13,503 nucleotides of DNA from Pseudomonadota bacterium (GTDB lineage: Bacteria > Myxococcota > Myxococcia > Myxococcales > Anaeromyxobacteraceae): the NCBI GenBank assembly GCA_023428085.1, contig JAEYZK010000409.1:1-13503 (forward strand), given 5' to 3'. Below the pieces are notes generated by a model. The model saw only the letters and a list, made by a program, of their open reading frames with translations. It was not told the DNA's origin and did no database searches. This document shows positions 1 through 8,389 of this stretch, piece by piece (within the stretch, counting starts at the first letter, position 1; every line of letters begins with the position of its first letter). Position numbers and translations under genes: made by a program.

Positions 1-1532
1 CGGGTAAGGACCCCGGCGTACGGCCGGGCCTCCGCGAGGCCGGGGTAGCGCAGGAGCCACGGGCCGCCCGCGCAGACGAGCGGGCCGCCGCGCGCGAGCG
101 CGGCGACGCCGGAGGAGCCCTGCGGGACGGCGCGAGGGCCGGCGGGCGAGGCGACGAACCCGACGCCCGCGCAGCGGCCCTCGACGGCGTCCGCCGGGAG
201 GAGGCCGAGCACCTGGACGCGGGCGGCCGCCGCCGCGGGCGTGCCCTCGCGCTGGAGCCGCTCCGCGACCTCCCCGGCGAAGGTGCGCGGGGCGCGGCCG
301 GCGCGGACCATCACGAGGACGAGGTCGGGCGTGACCGCCACGACCAGCCCGAGCCGCGGCCGCGCGCCGGCGTCGAGGACGGTCCCGGTCTTGATCGCCA
401 CCCCGCGGAGCCCGTCCGAGGCGGGCAGGTGCGCGAGCGTCCCCTCGCGCGCATTGCGCGAGAGCACGTCGAGGAGGTCCGGCCGCGCCTCGGCGAGCAG
501 CCGGTACGCGTGCGCGAGCCCCACCGGCGGGATCCGCAGCGACGGCCGCACGCCGATCGCCTCGGCCGCGTCGCGGGGCAAGCCCGACAGCCCGAGCGCG
601 CGCAGCGGCGCGCCCCACGCGCCCAGGCGGACGACCTCCGGCGCGCGGCGGGCCCACGCGAGGAACCAGCCGTTGCAGGAGCGGAGGAGCGCCGTCGGCG
701 CGTCCATGTGCGGCGGCGTCGGGCCGCCGCACCGCCACTCCGGCCGCGAGGGATCGCTCCGGAGCGTGGGCGCGGGCCCGGCGGCGCCCGCGAGGAGGAA
801 CGGCTTCAGCGTCGAGCCGAACGGGAGCGGGGCCTGCGCCGCGCCCTGCGCCAGGAGCACCTCGCCCGAGTGGCGCGAGAGCACGACGAGCGCGTCCGCG
901 GCCGGGATCTCTCCGGCGAGGTCCTGGGGGCGCAGCGGCGCCCAGCGCGCGCCCACCTCGCAGCGCGCGAGCGGACGCGCGAGCGCCTCGGGCAGCCGTC
1001 CCGCGCGTCCCGGCGCCTCGGCGAGGAGCCGCGCCAGGGCGCGGCGCGGGCCGGGAGCGTCGAGCGGAGCCTGCGCCCCGCGGGCCGCGCGCTCGAGGAG
1101 CTCGAGCGCGCCCGCGAGGGAGAGGTACGGGCCGCGCTCCTCCCCCGCCGCCCAGGCGTCGAGCTCGCCGGAGGCGACGAGCGCGAAGGCCTCGTGGAAG
1201 AGCCGATCGCCGCTCGCCGGCGGGCAGGCCTCGAGCAGGAGCTGGTGGGCGACCTCGTGGCGGAGGGTCGTCGCGCGCGCGGGCGCGGGGAGCCCGGGCC
1301 GGAGGGCGATGACGCCAGGGGAAGCTCGCCCGGCCTCGCCGGGCGACAGGATCGCCGGGACGATCCGGATCGGCCGCGGGTCCGGCGGCGCCGGGACGCC
1401 CTCGGCCGCGAGCAGCCGCGCGGCCGCGTCCCACGCGCGGGCGGCCGCCTCCTCCGCCTCGCGCGGCACGCCGCCCTCGGCGCGGAACGCCGGGGCGGCG
1501 AGGAGGAGGGCGAGGAGGGCGGTGGTGGGCAC
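1..1532 (-). CDS. yfaQ: DUF2300 (YfaQ-like) exported protein, partial, with HExxH and PBP-like SxxK/SxN/KTG motifs
   Basis: The 3' end is cut by the window edge; about 510 residues are visible, close to the ~550 recalled for E. coli YfaQ. The GTG start at 1532 begins a short hydrophobic signal-like segment (residues 5-15) with no basic n-region and no clear Shine-Dalgarno, so the exact start is uncertain; no upstream ATG/GTG in frame was found back to the preceding stop region. Residues 92-96 read HEVAH, followed by FHEAFA with Glu114, a gluzincin-like zinc-peptidase pattern. Further on, in order, come S240-T-L-K243 (in FGSTLKPF, very like the GST-x-KPF of penicillin-binding proteins), S285-C-N287 and K381-T-G-T. 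These are the three active-site motifs of serine acyltransferases/transpeptidases, preceded by a HSGEVLLA segment like the PBP 'TGEVLAM' strand. The gene lies 58 bp after the macroglobulin gene. What is seen is the motifs. DUF2300 membership is from family knowledge and gene context, and catalysis is inferred. The spacings are shorter than in classical PBPs, so it may be a divergent or non-catalytic relative. Confidence 0.82.
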   Translation of the reverse strand, partial: MPTTALLALLLAAPAFRAEGGVPREAEEAAARAWDAAARLLAAEGVPAPPDPRPIRIVPAILSPGEAGRASPGVIALRPGLPAPARATTLRHEVAHQLLLEACPPASGDRLFHEAFALVASGELDAWAAGEERGPYLSLAGALELLERAARGAQAPLDAPGPRRALARLLAEAPGRAGRLPEALARPLARCEVGARWAPLRPQDLAGEIPAADALVVLSRHSGEVLLAQGAAQAPLPFGSTLKPFLLAGAAGPAPTLRSDPSRPEWRCGGPTPPHMDAPTALLRSCNGWFLAWARRAPEVVRLGAWGAPLRALGLSGLPRDAAEAIGVRPSLRIPPVGLAHAYRLLAEARPDLLDVLSRNAREGTLAHLPASDGLRGVAIKTGTVLDAGARPRLGLVVAVTPDLVLVMVRAGRAPRTFAGEVAERLQREGTPAAAAARVQVLGLLPADAVEGRCAGVGFVASPAGPRAVPQGSSGVAALARGGPLVCAGGPWLLRYPGLAEARPYAGVLT

Positions 1533-1563
1533 GTTGAGCTGCGTCGATGGTGGCCGCTCCCGG

Positions 1564-1583
1564 GCCCGAGGCCGGGCTCGGGC
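1564..1583 (-). other. Hairpin between the macroglobulin and DUF2300 genes
   Basis: In the 58 bp gap, GCCCGAG (1564-1570) and CTCGGGC (1577-1583) form a perfect 7-bp stem with a 6-base loop. It starts 7 bases after the macroglobulin stop codon on the minus strand. There is no T-tract, so it is not a standard intrinsic terminator. It could slow 3' exonuclease decay or lower expression of the downstream gene. In DNA of this GC content short stems also arise by chance. Confidence 0.35.
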
Positions 1584-1590
1584 GAGAGCC

Positions 1591-4500
1591 TCATTTCGTT
1601 CCGGTCGCCACGATCTCGAGCACGGCCGGCTCGCTCCGCCCGTGCACCCGGGGTGCGTACATGTCCTCGATCGTCGCCGGCGGCGCGGCGAAGCGGCCGG
1701 GGAACTGCGCGCGGAGCACGTAGCCGATCGTGCGAGGGCTGCGGCTCCACCACGCCGGCTCCTGGAGGTAGAACCGCGCGCGCTCGGGCGAGAGCGAGCG
1801 CCGCTTGAGCGCCTCGTGCGCGAGCGGGAGGGCGTACGGCGCGCCCTGGTAGGCCTTGTCCTCGCCGAGCGGCGTGAAGCCGGCCGGGACCGGATCCTCG
1901 ACCACGTAGTACGCGGAGCGGATCGAGCGCCACTCGTCGCCCTCGTGGGCGTCGAGCAGGAGCTCCACCCAGACCTCCTCGCCCTGGGCGAGCGGGTCGC
2001 CCGGCCGGAGGAGCTTCTTCTCCCCTCCCGGCAGCAGCCGGTGGTAGCGCCGCTCCACGGCCATGCCCTCGGCGGCCGCCTTCACGCTCGTGAGCGGGAC
2101 GCGCACGCGCGCGCGGAGCTCGGCCTGCCCGTCGAAGCTGGCCACGGTGACCGCCTTCACCCCCGGCGCGAGCCGCGCCCAGCGGGCCGCGGCCCGGACC
2201 TCGAGGCGCGGGGCCGGGCCGCCCTCGACGTCCACGCGCGGCGCGGCCGTCGTCCGGAGCGCCTTCGCGTCGCGCTCGACGAGCCAGAGGCTGTGCAGGA
2301 TCGCCGTGGACCGCTCGAACGTGGAGAGGGCGCGCGGATCCGCGAGGGCCTCGAAGAGGCGCCGGCGCGTGACGGCGACGTCCACCTCGCCGAGCGACGC
2401 CGCGTGGCCGAGGACGGCGGTGAGGCCGGCGCGGCGCAGGGGGTAGGAGTAGTAGTCCGCGGGCTCGACGCGGAGCGCGGCGGGCTGGACGAGCGCCTGC
2501 TGCGCGCGGGCCGCCGCGGCCGCGATGCGCGCGTGCACGAGCGGCTCCTTGCCGATGCCCGCCCGATCGGCGGCGAGCGCGGCCATGGCGAGCGGGAAGA
2601 GGTCGCCGGACGGCGCGTCGCCGACGCGATCGAGCAGGGCCCGCACGCGGGCGGCCTGGCGCGGCCCGTCGAGGCGGGCGAGCACCCAGGCGCGGGTGGC
2701 GTCCAGCGGCAGCGGCAGCTCGTCGATCCGCTCGAGCCACCGCGCCGAGGCGGCGACGCGCGGGTCGTCGCGGGCGACGAGCCCGGCCTCGATCGCGTGC
2801 GCGAGGCCGTCGAGCGCGATGAGCGTCAGCGGGACCGACGCCTCCTCGGCCCCGGAGAACCAGGTGAACCCGCCGCCCGGCTTCGCGAGCGCGAGGATCC
2901 GGTCCACGCCCTGCGCGGCGCGGGAGCGGGCCTCGGCGAGCAGCGCCCGCGCCGCCGGGTCGAGGCCCTGCGCGGCCCCCGTCGTCTCGAGGACGCGGTG
3001 GAGGGCGACGTTGGGCACGGTGGTCGCGACGAGCTGCTCGAGGCAGCCGTGCGGGTACGTGAGCAGGTCCTCCAGCTGCGCGAGCGCGAGCGCCACCGAC
3101 GACGGCCGCAGCGAGAGCTCCACGCTCTCGACCTGCGCGCCCGCGGGCACCGCGAGCTCCAGCCGCCCGCCCCCGAACGCAACGGCGGTGACCACCTGCT
3201 CCACCGCCGCCGGCCGCACCGGCACGTCGCGCTGATCCGAGAGCGGCCGGTCGCCGCCCGCCAGCGCGAGCACGACGCGTCCTCCGCCGCCCTGCTTCGC
3301 CTCGAGCGAGACCGGCACGATCCGCTCCGCGCCGGGGGCGAGCGTCACCGCCTCCTGGACCGCGGGCCCGGCGAGCGCGCCCTGCGCCTGCACCGTGAGC
3401 TGGAGGGGCCCGTGCTCCGGCTTCCTCGCCCCCGGCGTCGCAGCCTTCTCCGGCCGGGAGAGCCGCACGGAGCCGACCGCGGTGTCGCCCTCGCGGAGGA
3501 AGAGCGGCGCGGATGCGACGAGGACGGTGCCTCCGCGCGCCGTGAACTCCGCGGTGGACTCGCCGAAGCGCCCGGCGGCGTCCGCGGCCACGGCGGTCAC
3601 GGTCCAGATCGTCTGGTTCGACGGGAGCGCGAAGGTCACGGCCGCGCGGCCGTCCTCGTCCGTCACGACCGCCGGGTTCCAGTAGGCGGTGTCCACCTCG
3701 CGGACCTTGCTGGGCGGCTTCACCGCGGCGAAGGCGTGGCCCGGGCCCTGGAAGGCGCGCGCCAGGAGCTCGCCGTAGCCGTAGCCCTGGAACTCGGCCG
3801 AGGTGAAGGTCGCGACGTTGTTGCGGACGAGCGGGTAGAAGAAGTCGAGCGCCCGCGGCCGCAGCTCGCCCTGCAGGGCGTAGATCGCCTTGTCCACGAC
3901 GCCGATCGAGACCTGCGCCCGGACCCCGCGCCCCTGGTGATCGGTGACGCGCAGCGCGAGCGTCTGCGGCCCGAGCGGCTCGGCCTCCGGCCGCTCCGCC
4001 GAGACCTTCACGGAGAGCACACGCTCGGGCGGCACGATCCGGAACGGGACGGTCCGCTCCTCCCAGCGGCCCGTGGCCGTGGGGTACGCGAGCGAGGCGT
4101 ACACCGCGCTCCCGAACCGGCGCTCGACCGGGAAGCGGTGGACGAGCGAGAGCCCGTCCACCTCGATCACCTTCGTGTCGAAGATCCCCGTGCCGGAGAG
4201 GGTGACCCAGACCTTGCCCTGGTCCTTCCGGTCCGGACCCCAGCCCGCCGGGAAGAGCGCGACCAGCTCGCCCTCGTCGCCCGGGACGAGCGCGTCGCCC
4301 TTGCCCCCGAGCTGCAGCGCGGGGACGCGGACGGACTCCTCGCCCTTCGTGCCCACGACGAGCAGGGAGCCCTCGCCGCTCCACGTGCGGCCCGCCTTGT
4401 CGGCGAGCGTCACGCGGGCGACCACGGTCCCGGCCCTCGGCGCCGGCATCGCGCCGCGCCAGACGCCGTCGTCCCCGCACGTGAACGAGGCCTCGGAGAT

Positions 4501-6336
4501 CCCGTCCTCCCCGCCGTCGGCCTTCCGCAGGACGAAGGCCACCTTGCCGGTCGCGCCGCGGTACGGCGCGCCGGAGAGGGTGGTGGCCCGGACGGCGAGC
4601 GGCGCCTCGCCGCCGGCGAGCGTGACCATCGCCCCGGGCCGGACCGTCCCCAGCACCTCGCTCGGCGCGAGGAAGAACGGCCGGCCCGCGGCGGCGAACG
4701 TGCCCTGGTCGTCGCGGGCGCGCACCGAGAGGCTGTAGCGCCAGGGGAACCGCTCGTCGCCCGCGGCGAGCGGCGGCACCGGGATCGTCACCTCGGCCTC
4801 GCCGTTCTCGTCGAACGTCGGCGCCGTGGCCCACGGGTCCTCGCTGTAGGCCGCCTGGCGCTGCTCGAGGGACGAGTAGAGCCGGTCGGGGACGGAGAGC
4901 TTGCCCTCGGTGGTGGACGCGCTCCCGTACGTCACGGCGCTGCCCTGCGCGCCCAGGCCGGCGTCGTCCACCCAGCGCGGGCTCTCGAGCAGCGCCTTGT
5001 ACAGGAACACCTCGTAGCGCGCGCCCTCCGGCGCGCCGCCGGAGTAGCGGCGGGCGCGGATCTTCGCGGTGATCGCCTCGCCCGGCCGGACCGTCTCGGC
5101 GTCGCTCGCCACCTCGAGGTAGAACGTGGGCTTCACGTACTCGTCCACGCGCGCGTCGGCGCCGTGCGGGCTCCCGTCGAGGCTGGCCGTGACGCGGACG
5201 ACGCCGGTCGCGGTCTCGTCGGGGACGACGAGCTGCCCGGAGAACGACCCGAACTCGTCCACCCGGGCCCTGGCCGTACCCTCGCCTGCGGCGAGCGCGA
5301 GCGCGACCGACACCTCGCGCGCCTTCGGCCGGAAGAGCCGCGACAGGAACGCGTCCGGCTGGCGGACGATGCCCCGGAACCGGACGGCGTCGCCGGGCCG
5401 GTAGATCGGCCGGTCGGTGTACACGAAGACGTCGGGCGCCGCCGCCAGGGTGGAGTAGAAGTCGGTGTCGACGAGCGCCCGATCCGTCCCCGCCTGCACC
5501 ACCGCCACGAGCCGCGGCTCCTTCACCTCGAGTCGCACCTCGCCCTGGCCGTCGGTCTTGCCGGACGGGCCCGCGCCGGCGGGCGTCCGGAGCCGGACCT
5601 CGGCGCCCTGCACCGGCCTGCCGTCCTTGCCGGCGACCCGCACCAGCGCCTCGCCGTCGGTCTGCTTCACCTGGACGCGCAGGTCGGTGACGACGAGGAC
5701 CACCTGGCCCTCGACCTTCCCCTGCACGAGCTGCACCAGGTAGATGCCCGCGGGCAGCGGATCGAGCGTGACCTTCCGCTCCTCCCACGCCGACGCGGAC
5801 CCCCAGAGCTCGAACCCGGGGACGCTGTAGTCGCGGTCCGTGCCGCCGAGATCCAGGTTGAGCCAGAGCCGCCTCACGAGCTTCGTGCCGCGCGGCGCGT
5901 CCACGAGCTTCTCCGGCCCCTCGAGCAGCCGGACCACCTGGCGATCCGAGGGCTCCGCCGTCCGGCCCGGCAGCGCGGGCGAGAGCGCGCGCCGGAACTC
6001 CTCGCCGAGGGCGCGGTACAGGAACGTGCCCGGGAGGCGCGACTCGTTGAGCCCGCGGGCGAGGTACCGGAACGGATTGTCCTTCACCGTCGGGGGGACG
6101 TACGCCCGCCGGAGGTCGAGCTGGCTCGCGAGGAACGGGTCGAGCGGCTCGGGCTGGAGGACGCGGAGCTCCACCGGACCGCGCGCCTGGAAGGCGAGGT
6201 CGAGGGTCGGCGCCTCGTGCGTGCCGAACGCGCGCGGGACGGTGAGGTAGACCGGCTTGGCGGCGGCGGGGCCGGCGGCGAGCGCCAGCGCGGCGAGGGC
6301 GGCGCTGGTGAGCGTGCGGACGAGGTGCCTCTTCAC
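1591..6336 (-). CDS. yfaS: Bacterial alpha-2-macroglobulin (YfaS-like) with intact CLEQ thioester motif
   Basis: About 1581 residues, near the ~1534 of E. coli YfaS. The GTG start at 6336 overlaps the upstream stop as GTGA, with GGGAGGG 8-9 bases before it; it opens a signal peptide (KRHLVR, then an Ala/Leu core ending near GPAAA-KP). No lipobox Cys is present, so unlike the YfhM lipoproteins the product is predicted soluble in the periplasm. Hallmarks in order: YTDRPIYRPGD (about 306-316), the macroglobulin-domain strand motif; VSIGVVDKAIYAL (about 805-820); the A2M signature around 880-920 (NPAVVTDEDGRA ... PSNQTIWTVTA); the thioester GCLEQ with Cys1098 and Gln1101, after TYPH; an alpha-helical thioester domain (about 1100-1310); and a C-terminal receptor-like macroglobulin domain containing YYVVEDPVPAGF (about 1475). 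Known family members trap proteases by cross-linking through the Cys-Gln thioester when their bait region is cut. The thioester is remarkable because the YfaS/MagD branch is described as lacking it. Function here is inferred. Confidence 0.95.
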   Translation of the reverse strand: MKRHLVRTLTSAALAALALAAGPAAAKPVYLTVPRAFGTHEAPTLDLAFQARGPVELRVLQPEPLDPFLASQLDLRRAYVPPTVKDNPFRYLARGLNESRLPGTFLYRALGEEFRRALSPALPGRTAEPSDRQVVRLLEGPEKLVDAPRGTKLVRRLWLNLDLGGTDRDYSVPGFELWGSASAWEERKVTLDPLPAGIYLVQLVQGKVEGQVVLVVTDLRVQVKQTDGEALVRVAGKDGRPVQGAEVRLRTPAGAGPSGKTDGQGEVRLEVKEPRLVAVVQAGTDRALVDTDFYSTLAAAPDVFVYTDRPIYRPGDAVRFRGIVRQPDAFLSRLFRPKAREVSVALALAAGEGTARARVDEFGSFSGQLVVPDETATGVVRVTASLDGSPHGADARVDEYVKPTFYLEVASDAETVRPGEAITAKIRARRYSGGAPEGARYEVFLYKALLESPRWVDDAGLGAQGSAVTYGSASTTEGKLSVPDRLYSSLEQRQAAYSEDPWATAPTFDENGEAEVTIPVPPLAAGDERFPWRYSLSVRARDDQGTFAAAGRPFFLAPSEVLGTVRPGAMVTLAGGEAPLAVRATTLSGAPYRGATGKVAFVLRKADGGEDGISEASFTCGDDGVWRGAMPAPRAGTVVARVTLADKAGRTWSGEGSLLVVGTKGEESVRVPALQLGGKGDALVPGDEGELVALFPAGWGPDRKDQGKVWVTLSGTGIFDTKVIEVDGLSLVHRFPVERRFGSAVYASLAYPTATGRWEERTVPFRIVPPERVLSVKVSAERPEAEPLGPQTLALRVTDHQGRGVRAQVSIGVVDKAIYALQGELRPRALDFFYPLVRNNVATFTSAEFQGYGYGELLARAFQGPGHAFAAVKPPSKVREVDTAYWNPAVVTDEDGRAAVTFALPSNQTIWTVTAVAADAAGRFGESTAEFTARGGTVLVASAPLFLREGDTAVGSVRLSRPEKAATPGARKPEHGPLQLTVQAQGALAGPAVQEAVTLAPGAERIVPVSLEAKQGGGGRVVLALAGGDRPLSDQRDVPVRPAAVEQVVTAVAFGGGRLELAVPAGAQVESVELSLRPSSVALALAQLEDLLTYPHGCLEQLVATTVPNVALHRVLETTGAAQGLDPAARALLAEARSRAAQGVDRILALAKPGGGFTWFSGAEEASVPLTLIALDGLAHAIEAGLVARDDPRVAASARWLERIDELPLPLDATRAWVLARLDGPRQAARVRALLDRVGDAPSGDLFPLAMAALAADRAGIGKEPLVHARIAAAAARAQQALVQPAALRVEPADYYSYPLRRAGLTAVLGHAASLGEVDVAVTRRRLFEALADPRALSTFERSTAILHSLWLVERDAKALRTTAAPRVDVEGGPAPRLEVRAAARWARLAPGVKAVTVASFDGQAELRARVRVPLTSVKAAAEGMAVERRYHRLLPGGEKKLLRPGDPLAQGEEVWVELLLDAHEGDEWRSIRSAYYVVEDPVPAGFTPLGEDKAYQGAPYALPLAHEALKRRSLSPERARFYLQEPAWWSRSPRTIGYVLRAQFPGRFAAPPATIEDMYAPRVHGRSEPAVLEIVATGTK

Positions 6337-7784
6337 GACTTGTACCCTCCCGGCTGCAGGGCGCCGCCCTTGGCGACGCCGCGCAGCCCCATCGACGGCA
6401 GCTCCTCCAGGAGCCGCCGCGCGGACTCGATCTCCGGCGAGGCGGCGCTCTTCCCCTTCTCGGCGGCCCACGCCTCGGCCAGCACGCGCGACAGCGCCAG
6501 GCCGGCGTTCACGTGGACGCCCACGGAGGCCGGCTGCCGGAGCCCGGCCACGACCGCCGGCGCGGCGTTCAGGAGCGAGGGCGACCTCCCCCCGCACGCG
6601 CGCTGCGCCGCGCTCGCGAGCGACGCGGTCGAGGCGAGCACCACGTGGCCGCAGGCCTCGACGCGGAGGAGCTCGTTGGGGCCGGCGAACGCCTCGCGGA
6701 GGAAGTCCGCGTCCCGCGCCGGCCAGGCCACCGCGACCTGCGTCGCGCCCGGGCCGGGGTTCCACAGCACCGCCACCGTGCGGGCGTGCCGCTTGCCCTG
6801 GAACGTGCCGCGGAGGTGCTCGGAGAGCGACGTCTGGTCGAGCGCCTCCGGCAGGGAGAGCGTCGTGAGCAGGACGACGCCCGCGTCGCCGGGGAGGAGC
6901 CGCAGGAGCTCGTCGGGCGGGGTCGCGGCGCCGAGCCGCTCGCCCATGGCGAGGTCGCCGGCGATGCCGCGAGGCACGAGGCTCCCCTCCTCGAGGGCGA
7001 ACTGGAGCGTGGTGGTCTCGCCGAGGCCGAGCAGGGTCGCGCCGAGGAGCGGCGCGCGGCCGAGCCCCGCGCGCGCGAAGGTGAGGGAGAGGTCGACGCC
7101 GCCCCGCGACGCGAGCGCGGGCAGCCGGGCGCAGAGCGCCTGGACCACGGCGACCGGGTTCCGGGCGAGCGCCATCCGGCCGTCCAGGCGGGCGGCGAAC
7201 ACGGCGTGATCGGCGATGAGCCAGCGCGAGACCGCCAGCGTCTCGGCGAGCGGGGCGTCGGCGCCGGGGCACCGCTGGGCCTCGTAGCTGCCGTTCGCCG
7301 CGGCCGTCTCGAGGATGTCGAACGCCGCCTCGGCCGGCGACGAGGGCTCCGGCACCACGATCACCGGCGCGCCCGTCGCCTCGGCGCCGCCGAGGATCAC
7401 GACGCGGAACGGATCCGCGAGGAGCTTCGCCAGCACGAGATCGAGGACCGTGCCCTCGAACGAGTTGGCGAGGTCGGTGCCGCGCGTCCCGAGGAAGGCG
7501 GCGAGGCCCGCGCCCATCCCCTGCCCGAGCGGCTCCGCCAGCGCCCGCTTCACCCACGGGTTCTCGCGCGCCGCCTTCCACAGCGCGGCCGGCGCGTGGA
7601 CGTCCACCCAGAACGCGGGCGTCGCCGCGACGGTCCCGACGACGAGGACCTGCTTCTGCGTCGCCGGCCGGGCGTCGGCCGGCGCGCCCTCCCGGCGGCG
7701 CGCCAGGAGCACCGCGGTCACGGCCGCGGCCGCGAGCACCGCCGCGGCCCCCGCCGCGACGACGAGCTTGGTCTTCCGGGTCAT
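6333..7784 (-). CDS. yfaA: DUF2138 (YfaA-like) membrane-anchored periplasmic protein
   Basis: 483 residues (E. coli YfaA is about 560). The ATG at 7784 overlaps the upstream stop as ATGA, with AAGGAG 8 bases upstream, which fixes the start. A basic N-terminus (MTRKTK) is followed by one hydrophobic helix at residues 8-28 and then LARRREG, so it is most likely an uncleaved inner-membrane anchor with a periplasmic body of about 450 residues. The body shows alternating strands and helices (for example FRVVILGGAEA, APVIVVPEP, RTVAVLWNPGPG, and WLIADHAVFAARLDGRMALA) without a recognisable catalytic motif. The assignment to DUF2138 rests on its place between the DUF1175 and macroglobulin genes, its length and its topology; it was not confirmed by a profile search. 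In the Pseudomonas mag system the macroglobulin MagD is reported to bind products of neighbouring genes, so a scaffold or partner role for the macroglobulin is a reasonable inference. Confidence 0.8.
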   Translation of the reverse strand: MTRKTKLVVAAGAAAVLAAAAVTAVLLARRREGAPADARPATQKQVLVVGTVAATPAFWVDVHAPAALWKAARENPWVKRALAEPLGQGMGAGLAAFLGTRGTDLANSFEGTVLDLVLAKLLADPFRVVILGGAEATGAPVIVVPEPSSPAEAAFDILETAAANGSYEAQRCPGADAPLAETLAVSRWLIADHAVFAARLDGRMALARNPVAVVQALCARLPALASRGGVDLSLTFARAGLGRAPLLGATLLGLGETTTLQFALEEGSLVPRGIAGDLAMGERLGAATPPDELLRLLPGDAGVVLLTTLSLPEALDQTSLSEHLRGTFQGKRHARTVAVLWNPGPGATQVAVAWPARDADFLREAFAGPNELLRVEACGHVVLASTASLASAAQRACGGRSPSLLNAAPAVVAGLRQPASVGVHVNAGLALSRVLAEAWAAEKGKSAASPEIESARRLLEELPSMGLRGVAKGGALQPGGYKS

Positions 7785-8386
7785 CGAGTCCACTCCTTGA
7801 AGCGGTAGAAGCCGAGGAACAGCGGGTTCTCCGGGACGGGCCGCCAGCCGCCGGGCGCCTCGCGGGCGAGCGCGTCGAGCCGGCCCAGCCGCACCTCGGC
7901 CCCCGGCGCGCCCGGGTGGTAGACGACGAGCGGCGGTGCGTGGGCGGGATCGTCGGCGACGACGAGCAGCATGAGGTGGAGGACGGGGACGCCGTCCTCG
8001 TCGCGCGCGAACGCGGCGAGGTCGCCCGAGCGGAGCGCGCGCCGCGCGTCCTCGCCGCGCCCGAGCGGCGCGAAGGTCGTGCGCAGGAGCGTGGCCGCGT
8101 CGGCGAACTGCGCCGGCCGCCCGTCGGCGTCGCGGAAGAGCCCCTCCGCCACCCGCTCCGGCGCGAGCCGCGCGAACGCGCGCCGGTACGCGAACCGGAC
8201 GAGGCCGGCGCAGTCGCGCTGGCGCTCCTCCCAGCCCGGGTCGATGCGGCGCGCCTGGGCGACGGCGGTCTCGGCGACGAGGCGCCGGAGCACCGCCTCC
8301 GCCGCGCCGTCGGCGCGGGCGGGCGATGCTGCCCCGGCGCTCGCGAGCAGCGCCGCGGGCAGGGCCGCCAGGAGGCTCCCCCGCAT
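7781..8386 (-). CDS. yfaT: DUF1175 (YfaT-like) exported protein with NlpC/P60-like cysteine peptidase motifs
   Basis: 201 residues, matching E. coli YfaT (about 207). The ATG at 8386 has GGGGGAG 7 bases upstream and starts 3 bases after the stop of the DUF2135 gene. A signal peptide covers residues 1-25 (MRGSLLAALPAALL ... ARA-DG). Residues 58-64 read DCAGLVR, the typical nucleophile motif of NlpC/P60 enzymes (DC-S/A-GLV), with Cys59. Downstream are SGDLAAF (120-126), matching the NlpC/P60 GDL-x-x-F strand, and VLHLMLLV with His137 where those enzymes carry the catalytic His (H-V-G-I-Y-like strand); VVYHPG (His157) follows. NlpC/P60 enzymes usually cut peptidoglycan stem peptides or act on related amide/acyl bonds. 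The motifs are visible; the fold assignment and any cell-wall activity are inferred. It precedes and is translationally coupled to the DUF2138 gene. Confidence 0.85.
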   Translation of the reverse strand: MRGSLLAALPAALLASAGAASPARADGAAEAVLRRLVAETAVAQARRIDPGWEERQRDCAGLVRFAYRRAFARLAPERVAEGLFRDADGRPAQFADAATLLRTTFAPLGRGEDARRALRSGDLAAFARDEDGVPVLHLMLLVVADDPAHAPPLVVYHPGAPGAEVRLGRLDALAREAPGGWRPVPENPLFLGFYRFKEWTR

Positions 8387-8389
8387 CGG

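Noticed and set aside
806..5788. A 1660-codon minus-strand frame overlapping the macroglobulin gene
   Set aside because: It is a shifted frame of the same DNA with Arg/Pro/Gly-rich text; all macroglobulin motifs are in the other frame.
241..7209. A 2322-codon open frame on the plus strand
   Set aside because: It is antisense to the macroglobulin, DUF2138 and DUF2300 genes, has low-complexity Arg/Ala/Gly-rich content with no domains, and is explained by strong GC codon bias that removes stops from the opposite strand.
6337..7581. An N-terminal extension of the macroglobulin frame to 7581
   Set aside because: The extension is the out-of-frame shadow of the DUF2138 gene; the GTG at 6336 has a ribosome site and a signal peptide follows.
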